A DNA stretch of 6,808 nucleotides from Verrucomicrobiota bacterium (GCA_003217835.1 QHMQ01000069.1:1-6808); one strand, 5' to 3'. Positions 1-6,547 are shown, numbered from the stretch's first letter. Notes: generated from the sequence alone by a model not told the origin. Made by a program: numbers and translations.

Positions 1-792
1 CCTGATGTCGATTCTGCGCTCGTGCGAATCACGCCGCGCGATGCCCTTGAGCTACCTGAGCGCGATGATGAGTTGCTTATGAAGTTGATTCGATGTGGCT
101 TTTCTCAAAGAAGAAAGCAGTTGCAAAGATTGCTTCGCGCCTACGTCGCAGATTGGAATGACGCCGCTTCCAATCTGGATCTTAATCCCAAGGCTAGAGC
201 AGAAGAGTTGTCGCTGGTTCAGTGGATTGGCTTGGCGAATTACATCGCACCGACCATCCGCCCCGAGACTCACGCAATCAAGGACGAACAGTTCCCAGTG
301 GTCGATGAAATGGATCGGGTTTTACGCTATGCAGGCCGCTCCGAAGTGCATGGGAATAACTTGTATCATCGCGCTGTCCACATCCTAATTTTCAACGACG
401 CAGCCGAACTTTATCTGCAGCAACGCTCTCGCTGGAAAGATCGACATCCGCTTCTGTGGGACTCGAGCGCAGCGGGTCATGTAAGCGGTGCGGAAAATTA
501 CGACGAAGCGGCGAAACGCGAGTTACAGGAAGAGCTGGGCATAAATGTTCCACTTGAAAAGCTTCTCAAGGTTTCCGCTTCGCCGCAGACCGGCCAAGAG
601 TTTATCTGGCTTTATCGAGGACAACTACACGGCAATATTAGGCCCAACCGCAGTGAACTCGAAAGCGGTGCTTTTGTCGCCCCGACGGTCGTGGATGGCT
701 GGACCGTGGCACGACCGGAGAATTTCGCGCCTGGATTCCTGCAATGCTGGCAAGCTTACCGCCGAAGAGAGAGAGCGGTTAACCTTATTTGA
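1..792 (+). CDS. rsmA: RsmA (KsgA) 16S rRNA dimethyladenosine transferase C-terminus fused to a YfcD/IPP-isomerase-like Nudix hydrolase; 5' partial
   Basis: The reading frame is open from base 1 to a TGA at 790-792, so the gene begins upstream of the window; the GTG at 22 is an internal valine, not a start. Visible residues 1-84 match the RsmA C-terminal domain: PDVDSALVR (1-9), GFSQRRKQL (33-41) and ARAEELSL (66-73). RsmA dimethylates two adjacent adenines near the 3' end of 16S rRNA; its SAM-binding part would lie off the left edge. RsmA normally ends here, but this frame continues into a Nudix domain (about 98-250) similar to YfcD and type-1 isopentenyl-diphosphate isomerases (VVDEMDRVL, NLYHRAVHILIF, WDSSAAGH). 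The Nudix box at residues 159-181 (475-543) fits GX5EX7REUXEEXGU exactly, including RELQEELGI, so metal-dependent hydrolysis is plausible; substrate unknown. Domain calls are strong; a functional link between them is inference. Confidence 0.9.
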   Translation, partial: PDVDSALVRITPRDALELPERDDELLMKLIRCGFSQRRKQLQRLLRAYVADWNDAASNLDLNPKARAEELSLVQWIGLANYIAPTIRPETHAIKDEQFPVVDEMDRVLRYAGRSEVHGNNLYHRAVHILIFNDAAELYLQQRSRWKDRHPLLWDSSAAGHVSGAENYDEAAKRELQEELGINVPLEKLLKVSASPQTGQEFIWLYRGQLHGNIRPNRSELESGAFVAPTVVDGWTVARPENFAPGFLQCWQAYRRRERAVNLI

Positions 793-1024
793 AGCCCACA
801 AATTTGCGCTTGGGCAGCCTGCGCATGGCTGTGCGCCTAAACTTCCGTGCCGCACGCCTCGCCGCTTCCTTCCCTCCATAGATGCTGTCGCTAAACATCT
901 TCGTTACTACTTTGGTTCCGCGAAGAAAATGCACCTGAAAACCGTGCGTCTGTTTCTTCGCGCGCGATTTTGTGTCAATACGCCGGATGTTCGCTTCCGA
1001 ATTGGGATTGGGACGTCTTCGCAT
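785..1024 (-). CDS. Small AP2-like putative DNA-binding protein
   Basis: This 79-residue basic protein starts at ATG 1024-1022 and stops at TAA 787-785. An in-frame stop at 1036-1034 leaves this as the only good start; no clear Shine-Dalgarno precedes it. The core IRRIDTK (13-19), HGFQVHFLRG (27-36), KMFSDSIYGGKEAA (42-55) followed by a basic Ala/Arg helix (56-70) resembles small bacterial AP2-like proteins with the pattern IxRID...HGWQVR...FSDxxYGGKxxAL. The AP2 fold is three beta strands plus a helix, binding DNA or, in some bacterial cases, associated with mobile elements; no nuclease or integrase part is present. It follows the L,D-transpeptidase gene by 46 bp on the same strand, so co-transcription is possible, and its 3' end overlaps that of the rsmA-Nudix gene. 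The family match is from memory of the motif; the function is not known. Confidence 0.72.
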   Translation of the reverse strand: MRRRPNPNSEANIRRIDTKSRAKKQTHGFQVHFLRGTKVVTKMFSDSIYGGKEAARRAARKFRRTAMRRLPKRKFVGFK

Positions 1025-1070
1025 AAGAAGCAGTTAAGTTAACGAGAACCTATCTGAACAACGGGAGGAA

Positions 1071-1853
1071 TCAATGAACCTGAGTCGAGTTAACCGTACG
1101 GCCCAATTTTTCTGGCGGCGGGAGGTTCCAAGAACGCCATTTTTTTTCGTATTCCGTGGCAGGTAACAATGCGTAGCAAGGATGCCGCTTCGCCCTCAGC
1201 CAAGTTATCAGCTTTACGAGGTTTACTTCGGCCATAGTCGTGCAACCAGTCGTGGGCCGATTCAGACCGCGCCGAATATGGAAGAAAATCGCGCTGCCGA
1301 CTCCGGGAACCGGTGGATTGGAATTGTGCCGGATTTCAACGAGCCAGTGATATGCAAAATCGCCCGAGCGCATTTTTTCGTGCGTGTAATTGTCCGGAGG
1401 ATTCTTGGGATCAATTACGATATGACGATTGTAATTCGGCGACCGGGGGTCATCGCTCCACACGTCTGCTTCGGTCACCTGGTGGTACGGGTAATCGGCC
1501 CCAGGGGGCAAATTCGAATCGTAACCAAAAACTTCGCCGACCTCGAAAACTCCCGCGGGCGCTCGTCCATCGCGTTCTTTCTTTCGAAGTCCTGGCTCGT
1601 TCTGCCCAGCTAGCCCTGTTCCCCACGCGACGCCGTTTTTTCCAAACAATACAGGGAAAGATCCAGCCACGGGCGACCAATCGCCACTGCGTGATCGCTC
1701 AAACAATCGCAAGTCCCCGCGCATTGAGTTCCATGTTGGCGCGATACCGAGTATGAGCTGAGTGCATTCGTCTGGAACTCCGTCGGCATTGGCACTGCTT
1801 GCCAGCAACATCAGCGAGCAGATCAATAAATAGTGAAAGATCGATATAGGCAT
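1071..1853 (-). CDS. Exported L,D-transpeptidase (YkuD-fold) family protein
   Basis: This 260-residue protein ends at TGA 1073-1071. From ATG 1853 it begins with a hydrophobic signal segment ending in SSANA, with likely cleavage after residue 23. A TTG at 1907 would add 18 basic residues before it and cannot be excluded, because the short form has no Lys or Arg before the hydrophobic core. Mature-protein motifs match the COG3786-type branch of YkuD proteins: GRAPAGVFEVG (96-106), SPNYNRHIVID (138-148), and GSAIFFHI ending in His192, then RPTTGCTTM with Cys204. His and Cys are the expected catalytic pair. Such enzymes form or break 3-3 peptidoglycan crosslinks, or attach proteins to the wall, outside the inner membrane; the exact reaction of this branch is less well established. 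An AP2-like gene follows after 46 bp. An A8 run on the coding strand lies near the C-terminus. Confidence 0.85.
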   Translation of the reverse strand: MPISIFHYLLICSLMLLASSANADGVPDECTQLILGIAPTWNSMRGDLRLFERSRSGDWSPVAGSFPVLFGKNGVAWGTGLAGQNEPGLRKKERDGRAPAGVFEVGEVFGYDSNLPPGADYPYHQVTEADVWSDDPRSPNYNRHIVIDPKNPPDNYTHEKMRSGDFAYHWLVEIRHNSNPPVPGVGSAIFFHIRRGLNRPTTGCTTMAEVNLVKLITWLRAKRHPCYALLPATEYEKKWRSWNLPPPEKLGRTVNSTQVH

Positions 1854-1992
1854 TTCCAGACTACTGCGAGCTGAGTTGATCCGGCGCAACTGCTTTTCGT
1901 GCTTCAATTCTACATCCGAAGGAATGACACCTGCCGATACTTGTATAGCAGCGCTGCAGCTGACCCTGAGCGCTCAACGTTTTGGTTATTCT
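1854..1992. promoter_or_regulatory. Divergent intergenic region between the L,D-transpeptidase and PRC-barrel genes
   Basis: These 139 bp separate two divergent exported-protein genes and should hold both promoters. I could not find a convincing -35/-10 pair on either strand by eye. The one clear element is the perfect 10-bp palindrome TGAGCGCTCA at 1967-1976, ending 16 bp before the PRC-barrel ATG. It could be a small operator or chance. If the transpeptidase starts at the TTG at 1907, the spacer shrinks to 85 bp. Confidence 0.4.
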
Positions 1993-2922
1993 ATGAAAAC
2001 ATCACTCTTATTCGGAACAGCGTTTGCCATTTTGGGTGTGGCCGTTGCTCCCATGTTCGCTCAAACCCAGGCTACAACCAGCACCAGCGGTGCCGGCTAT
2101 GTTCAAACGAGCAAGCTTATCGGCACAAAAGTCAAGGCCTCACAAGGCGAAGACATCGGCGTAATTAAGGACGTGGTGCTCGACCGCAACACCGGGTGCA
2201 TGGCTTACACCGTTCTCTCAGCCGGCGGCGGGGGTACTCGCGCTACTGGACAAGCAAAAACCATTGCCGTTCCGTGGACGGTCTATTCCCCCTCATCCGA
2301 TCCAAGCGTTTTAATGGTTCGCGTCGAGCGGGAGAGGATTTATAACGCGCCTGAGTTCGATTACGCGCGCATCGATGAATACGGGACGACCGGTTACATT
2401 AACAACATCTACTCCTACTACGGCGTGAGTCCTCAGGCTGGAGTTGGAGTAAGCGGCGGAGTTTCCGGAACCGCGACGACAGGCACTGCGACGACCACTG
2501 GTGCAACCGGGGGAGCTACGGGCGCCGCGAGCCCGACAGCACCGGCTTCACCTGGCGCGACGTACTCGCCGGGAACTGCATCCCCAAGAGCAACTGCCTC
2601 GCCTCGTGCGACCTATTCCCCGACGGGAGCTGCTTCCCCTGGAGCGACTGCTTCACCAGGCGCGGGTGCGGGGAGAACCGTTTCGCCAGGCGCAACCGCG
2701 ACAGCAACGTCACCCAGCGCGACTAGAGGCAGAACCAGAGCCAGCGTGACACCGTCCTCTCCACGCGGCCAGACTGAGACAGCGCCTCCGAGCGCGACTG
2801 GAGAAAGTCCATCGGAGACCACAAGCAGTCCAACCGAAGGCAAGAAGTCTTCGCGTCATCATCGAACCGAAGGCAGCTCTACGACCGAGCCAAGCGCAAC
2901 ACCGCAATCGCCGGAGGAATAA
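1993..2922 (+). CDS. Exported PRC-barrel domain protein with Ala/Ser/Pro/Thr-rich repeat tail
   Basis: The 309-residue protein starts at ATG 1993, chosen because it directly precedes a signal peptide (MKTSLLFGTAFAILGVAVAP..., likely cut after MFA, residue 23); the frame extends upstream to a TTG at 1876 but that part is not signal-like. There is no clear Shine-Dalgarno. Residues ~36-118 form a PRC-barrel: SKLIGTKVKASQGEDIG, VIKDVVLDRNTG, a Gly-rich turn, then IAVPWTVY and VLMVRVERERI. PRC-barrels are small beta domains best known from photosynthetic reaction centre H subunit and RimM; exported bacterial copies are mostly uncharacterised. Residues ~145-309 are low complexity: a Gly/Thr/Ala stretch, ASPxAT units (179-244), then a Ser/Thr/Pro/Glu tail with KKSSRHHR (284-291). 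The tail is probably disordered, perhaps spanning the periplasm or wall. A strong terminator follows, so the gene is likely transcribed alone. Function unknown. Confidence 0.85.
   Translation: MKTSLLFGTAFAILGVAVAPMFAQTQATTSTSGAGYVQTSKLIGTKVKASQGEDIGVIKDVVLDRNTGCMAYTVLSAGGGGTRATGQAKTIAVPWTVYSPSSDPSVLMVRVERERIYNAPEFDYARIDEYGTTGYINNIYSYYGVSPQAGVGVSGGVSGTATTGTATTTGATGGATGAASPTAPASPGATYSPGTASPRATASPRATYSPTGAASPGATASPGAGAGRTVSPGATATATSPSATRGRTRASVTPSSPRGQTETAPPSATGESPSETTSSPTEGKKSSRHHRTEGSSTTEPSATPQSPEE
2527..2724 (+). repeat. Degenerate ASPxAT peptide repeat region in the PRC-barrel protein
   Basis: Residues 179-244 of the PRC-barrel protein contain repeated SP-centred units such as ASPGAT, YSPGT, ASPRAT, ASPRAT, YSPTG, ASPGAT, ASPGAG, VSPGAT and TSPSAT. 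Units are about six residues but with irregular spacing. Synonymous codons differ from unit to unit (Ala as gcg, gct, gca; Ser as tca, tcg, tcc). The repeat is therefore conserved as peptide rather than as recently duplicated DNA. Confidence 0.8.
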
Positions 2923-2970
2923 TAAGGATAACGGCCGGTTTTTAGAGCGATATAAATTCAGGAAGATCGC

Positions 2971-3009
2971 GAAACCGCAGGAACGAAAATGTTCCTGCGG
3001 TTTCTTTTT
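2971..3009 (+). terminator. Intrinsic (rho-independent) terminator of the PRC-barrel gene
   Basis: A perfect 14-bp inverted repeat, GAAACCGCAGGAAC at 2971-2984 and its complement at 2991-3004, encloses a 6-base loop (GAAAAT) and runs into TTTTT at 3005-3009. It lies 48 bp after the PRC-barrel stop. On the opposite strand the hairpin is followed by GCGATC with no T-run, so it should work for the plus strand and only weakly, if at all, for the converging MFS gene. Confidence 0.93.
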
Positions 3010-3035
3010 GGAGTAAGAGGCTAAACACCTTTCCA

Positions 3036-4295
3036 TTACGTCTGCGCGGTTTCTATCGCAGCCGTGTCTGCGGGAAGGTATTTCGCACCGATGATCCAAG
3101 CCAGGCCGGAGGCAAAGATTATTCCAGACACAAACAGAAACGCTACATGCATGTTCGTATGCCCGCCTATGTAACCAAGCAACCAGAAGGCCTGCACGTC
3201 GCCCAATGCGTGGATGACGAAAATGTTTACGGCAAATGCCGTCGCGCGCACGGCCGGTAGCGAGACGTTGGCCAGCGCCGTGTTTGAAGGACCTGTGTTC
3301 AAGAACAAGAAAAAGATTGCGAAGAACATCGCGACCCACGCTGCGGGAAACGGAATATAAAGGGTCGCAATGAAAAACGGACATGCGATCAGCATCCCGA
3401 TTCCCGAGACCCAGAAATAGGAACCAGCGAAACGCGGACGCAACTTATCGGCGACAATGCCGCCCAGAAGCGTCGAGATCAGACCAGCGACTACAGTGAT
3501 CAGTCCGAAGATCGTCCTGCTCATGGCTGGGCTTTGATTTCGATATTCCAGATACGCCGATACCCAATATCCCAAACCACCGGTTACAAAAGTCATCAAT
3601 GTTTGTGCGACGCAGTTGATGAGATAAGAGCGTGTTCGGAAAAGCCTCAGGTAATTCCTCAGGCTGCGACGCGGCGATTCTTGCACCAGGTGATGTGCGG
3701 TAACGCGCGGATCGCGTTGCCAGAAACAGAGCAGACCCAGCAGCAAACCAGGCGGCGCCACGAGATAAAATGCCCAGCGCCAGCCGAGGTGAGCACCGAC
3801 TAATCCGCCGATGACATAGCCCAGCGCGCTGCCGACCGGAATCGCGGCGCAAAAAATCGCCATCACCCGGCCGCGTATTTCGATCGGGAAAAGATCGGAC
3901 AAGATTGTTGGCGCAGCCGGGCCGTAGCCGCCTTCGCCAATTCCAACGCAAATTCGCGTCGCAAAAAGAATGGCGAACGTCACCGCCAAACCGGAGCCGC
4001 CACTGGCCAGACTCCACAAAATCACAGCGGAACCAACGATGATCCATCGCGAGAACCGATCGGCGAGCAAACCGAGAATCGGCGCGCTGATCATGTAAGT
4101 TACGAAAAACGCGTCGCCGAGCAGACCGGTCTTCGTCATAGCGTTTACGTCGCCAGCTGCAAAAAAACTCGCGCGAATATCAGGCTCAAGTGCGGCCAGA
4201 ACTTGCCGGTCAATGTAATTAAACAAATTGATCCCGAGCAGAAGCAACAGCGCACCGTGCGCGCCGCTGGTCGATTTCTTCGCACCGCCTTCCAT
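3036..4295 (-). CDS. Spinster-type major facilitator superfamily transporter
   Basis: This 419-residue integral inner-membrane protein has the hydrophobic pattern of a 12-helix MFS carrier. Spinster-like signatures are NYIDRQVLAALEPDI (26-40, helix 1), GLLADRFSRW (75-84, MFS motif A between helices 2 and 3), RICVGIGEGGYGPAAP (114-129, helix 4, with charged R114 and E121), a second motif A copy GGIVADKLRPR (278-288), and LPAVRATAFAVNIFVIHALGD (346-366). ATG 4295 places a short polar N-terminus before helix 1. Spinster family members include lysosomal Spns1 (lysophospholipids) and Spns2 (sphingosine-1-phosphate); bacterial homologues are often labelled generic MFS and their substrates are mostly unknown. 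It is divergent from the Aas-like gene with a 50-bp spacer, which makes a lysolipid or fatty-acyl substrate plausible, but that is inference. Other possible substrates are hexuronates or other organic anions, which related MFS groups carry. Confidence 0.88.
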   Translation of the reverse strand: MEGGAKKSTSGAHGALLLLLGINLFNYIDRQVLAALEPDIRASFFAAGDVNAMTKTGLLGDAFFVTYMISAPILGLLADRFSRWIIVGSAVILWSLASGGSGLAVTFAILFATRICVGIGEGGYGPAAPTILSDLFPIEIRGRVMAIFCAAIPVGSALGYVIGGLVGAHLGWRWAFYLVAPPGLLLGLLCFWQRDPRVTAHHLVQESPRRSLRNYLRLFRTRSYLINCVAQTLMTFVTGGLGYWVSAYLEYRNQSPAMSRTIFGLITVVAGLISTLLGGIVADKLRPRFAGSYFWVSGIGMLIACPFFIATLYIPFPAAWVAMFFAIFFLFLNTGPSNTALANVSLPAVRATAFAVNIFVIHALGDVQAFWLLGYIGGHTNMHVAFLFVSGIIFASGLAWIIGAKYLPADTAAIETAQT

Positions 4296-4345
4296 CGCTA
4301 GTTACCGATTGCAGTTTGCCCAGCGTTGATTGTAAATCATAAACA
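4296..4345. promoter_or_regulatory. Short divergent spacer with a candidate minus-strand promoter and an inverted repeat
   Basis: On the minus strand TTTACA (4336-4331) and TGCAAT (4313-4308) are separated by exactly 17 bp, matching sigma-70 -35/-10 boxes at about 5/6 and 4/6. Transcription would then start only about 5 bases before the MFS ATG, giving a nearly leaderless mRNA. An inverted repeat TGATT-gta-AATCA (4327-4339) covers the -35 box and ends 6 bp before the aas-like ATG, so a bound regulator could affect both genes. I see no good plus-strand promoter and no Shine-Dalgarno before either ATG. Confidence 0.4.
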
Positions 4346-6547
4346 ATGGCTTCCGTCTCCGCGGCTGAGCACGCCTTGTATTTTTTCGGACGGGCACTGG
4401 TGCGCTGTTTTTATCGCGTCACCGCGTTCGGCACAGAGGATTTGCCGAAATGCGGATTCCTTCTCCTGCTCAATCACATTACGTGGGTGGATGCAATCGT
4501 GCTGCAACTCGCTTGTCCACGCCCGATTCGCTACATCATCGACGAGGAATTTTATCGCAAACTTATCCTGCATCCATTTTTGCGCGCTGTGCGCTGTATT
4601 CCTATCGATACTCGTCATCCGCGTTCAGCCATTCGTGCCGCTGCTGAACAAATCGCCGCCGGCGAGATCGTTTGTCTTTTCCCCGAGGGACAATTGACGC
4701 GTTCGGGGACTTTGTTGCGTTTGCGGCGCGGTTACGAAGTTATCGCATGCCATGCCAAATCGCCCGTCGTCCCGGCGTGGCTCGATCAACTTTGGGGTTC
4801 GATCTTCTCCTTCCAGGGTGGACGTTTCTTTACGAAACTGCCGAGGAAAATTCCGTACCGTGTCACCGTCTCATTTGGCAAACCGCTTGATTGTGAAAGC
4901 GCCGACATGGCGACGGTGCGGGAGGAATTGCTCAAGCTCGGCGAATTTTGTTTCAGCCGGAGACCGCTGTTAGATCGACACCTTGGTGAAGCATGCGTCC
5001 GCGGATTGAAGAGAAGACCTTTCGCGATTGCGGTCGTCGACGGACTCGATCACAGCGTTTTAAGCCGGTCGAAATTGCTCGGGGCCGCCGCGGCCTTAAG
5101 CTGTTACCTTCGTAAAGAGGTTCCCGATGAGCGGATCGCTATCGTCTTGCCAGCAAGCAAGGGATCTGTGGTGGCAAATTTGGCTGTGACGCTGGCGGGA
5201 AAAATTCCTGTCGATCTTAACTTCACGGCCGGGCGCGCTGCAAATGAGTCGTGTTGCAAACACGCGGACCTGCGCGTCGCAATTTCAGCTACGCAATTCA
5301 TCGACCGGCTGAAGGATTTTCCATGGCCCGAACGGGTGTTGAAGCTGGACGAGATGATGCCGGCAATGAAATGGAGAATTCTGTTTTGGTGGATAACGTC
5401 GATCTTGGTCCCGACGCGATTACTGTTGCGGCTTTTGCAAATTCCAAAAGACGGCGGTCCCGCCGAAGCTATCCTGCTTTTCACGAGTGGCAGCACGGGA
5501 GATCCAAAGGGCGTCGTGCTTAGCCATCGCAATATTGTCGGCAACGTCTCGCAATTCCGGGAATTACTCGACGCCAAAAAGGACGATGCCATTCTCGCAT
5601 CGCTGCCATTTTTTCACACCTTTGGATCGACTGTGACGCTGTGGTACCCGCTCATCGAAGGCGTCCGTATAGTCACGTATCCAAATCCGCTGGAAGCCGC
5701 TAAAAATGCCGCGCTAATCGAACGGTACAAGCTGACGCTGCTGCTTGCTACCCCTACATTTCTCCGTGCTTATCTGCGCAAAGTGGAACCGCATCAATTG
5801 CGGAGTTTGCGACTCGTAATTACCGGCGCGGAAAAACTCCCTCTCGATCTTGCCAAAAGTTTTGAAGAGCGGTTCGACCAAAAGGTCTTTGAAGGCTACG
5901 GACTAACCGAAACCGCGCCGGTGGTGAGCGTGAATTTGCCCGAACCGCGACCAACTAAACCCGGCGAACAGGTCCAGCCGTCGAGTCGTCTTGGCTCAGT
6001 CGGGAAAATGGCACCCGGAATCGCCGCCGAAATTCGTGAGCCGGAAACCAATCGCAAAATTTCATTACACGACAGCGGAATGCTTTGGCTGCGCGGGCCA
6101 AATATCTTTGAAGGTTATCTGCACGAGCCGGAACGGACCGGGGACGTTTTGCGCGATGGCTGGTTCAAAACCGGTGACATCGGCCGGTTCGACGAAGACG
6201 GATTCCTCTATATCGAAGGACGCTTATCTCGCTTTTCGAAAATCGGCGGCGAAATGGTGCCGCATGAAGCCATCGAACACAAAATCGTCGATTTACTCGG
6301 CTTCTCGGGAAGAGATGAGCGCACGATTGCGATTGTGGGCGTACAAGACGAAACCAAAGGCGAAGCGCTCGTCCTGCTCGCCGCGGCAGATGTCGATCTA
6401 ACTCAGCTACGCACAAAACTTCACGAAGCCGGCGTCCCCAATTTGTGGATTCCAAAGAAAATACAGTCCGTCGAATCGATCCCTGTCCTCGCCTCGGGCA
6501 AACTCGATCTGAAAAAATGCAAAGAACTCACTGGAGGGAAAGAATAG
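4346..6547 (+). CDS. aas: Aas-like bifunctional protein: PlsC acyltransferase + acyl-ACP/acyl-CoA synthetase
   Basis: The 733-residue protein has the order and near-length of E. coli Aas (719), which re-acylates lysophospholipids at the inner membrane with acyl chains it activates itself. The N-terminal PlsC domain (~10-200) shows NHITWVD (H44 and D49, the HX4D catalytic motif), CIPIDTRHP (84-92), FPEG (112-115) and VVPAW (141-145). Residues ~343-364 (WRILFWWITSILVPTRLLL) may be a membrane segment. The ANL adenylating domain (~225-733) has LLFTSGSTGDPKG (377-389, P-loop), FFHTFGS (422-428), VITGAEKLP (491-499), EGYGLTET (516-523), GWFKTGD (605-611) and the C-terminal lysine in PVLASGKL (K719). 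All key residues are present. ATG 4346 lies 50 bp from the divergent Spinster-type gene and has no evident Shine-Dalgarno. Unlike LplT-Aas fusions it lacks an MFS domain. The acyl carrier used (ACP or CoA) cannot be told from sequence. Confidence 0.92.
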   Translation: MASVSAAEHALYFFGRALVRCFYRVTAFGTEDLPKCGFLLLLNHITWVDAIVLQLACPRPIRYIIDEEFYRKLILHPFLRAVRCIPIDTRHPRSAIRAAAEQIAAGEIVCLFPEGQLTRSGTLLRLRRGYEVIACHAKSPVVPAWLDQLWGSIFSFQGGRFFTKLPRKIPYRVTVSFGKPLDCESADMATVREELLKLGEFCFSRRPLLDRHLGEACVRGLKRRPFAIAVVDGLDHSVLSRSKLLGAAAALSCYLRKEVPDERIAIVLPASKGSVVANLAVTLAGKIPVDLNFTAGRAANESCCKHADLRVAISATQFIDRLKDFPWPERVLKLDEMMPAMKWRILFWWITSILVPTRLLLRLLQIPKDGGPAEAILLFTSGSTGDPKGVVLSHRNIVGNVSQFRELLDAKKDDAILASLPFFHTFGSTVTLWYPLIEGVRIVTYPNPLEAAKNAALIERYKLTLLLATPTFLRAYLRKVEPHQLRSLRLVITGAEKLPLDLAKSFEERFDQKVFEGYGLTETAPVVSVNLPEPRPTKPGEQVQPSSRLGSVGKMAPGIAAEIREPETNRKISLHDSGMLWLRGPNIFEGYLHEPERTGDVLRDGWFKTGDIGRFDEDGFLYIEGRLSRFSKIGGEMVPHEAIEHKIVDLLGFSGRDERTIAIVGVQDETKGEALVLLAAADVDLTQLRTKLHEAGVPNLWIPKKIQSVESIPVLASGKLDLKKCKELTGGKE

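Noticed and set aside
545..1042. Plus-strand frame of 165 codons overlapping the Nudix domain and the AP2-like gene.
   Set aside because: It is out of frame with the clear Nudix domain, has no family motif, and covers two better-supported genes.
1074..1166. A 30-codon plus-strand frame starting at ATG 1074, preceded by a strong GGGAGGA ribosome-binding-like sequence.
   Set aside because: It lies entirely antisense to the conserved C-terminal end of the L,D-transpeptidase gene, and its predicted peptide shows no recognisable motif. The GGGAGGA may be chance, so I do not call a gene.
1182..1756. Two plus-strand frames antisense to the L,D-transpeptidase.
   Set aside because: The minus-strand frame carries the conserved catalytic motifs; the antisense frames show no domain or signal peptide.
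2923..2970. CGGCCG-containing sequence followed by TTTTT right after the PRC-barrel stop.
   Set aside because: The arms do not pair beyond the 6-bp palindrome, while the hairpin at 2971-3009 is a complete terminator.
2710..3384. Minus-strand frame of 224 codons across the terminator and both neighbouring gene ends.
   Set aside because: It runs through the PRC-barrel tail, the intrinsic terminator and the MFS 3' end in a different frame, and its composition (Arg, Cys, Ser rich) is typical of a shadow frame.
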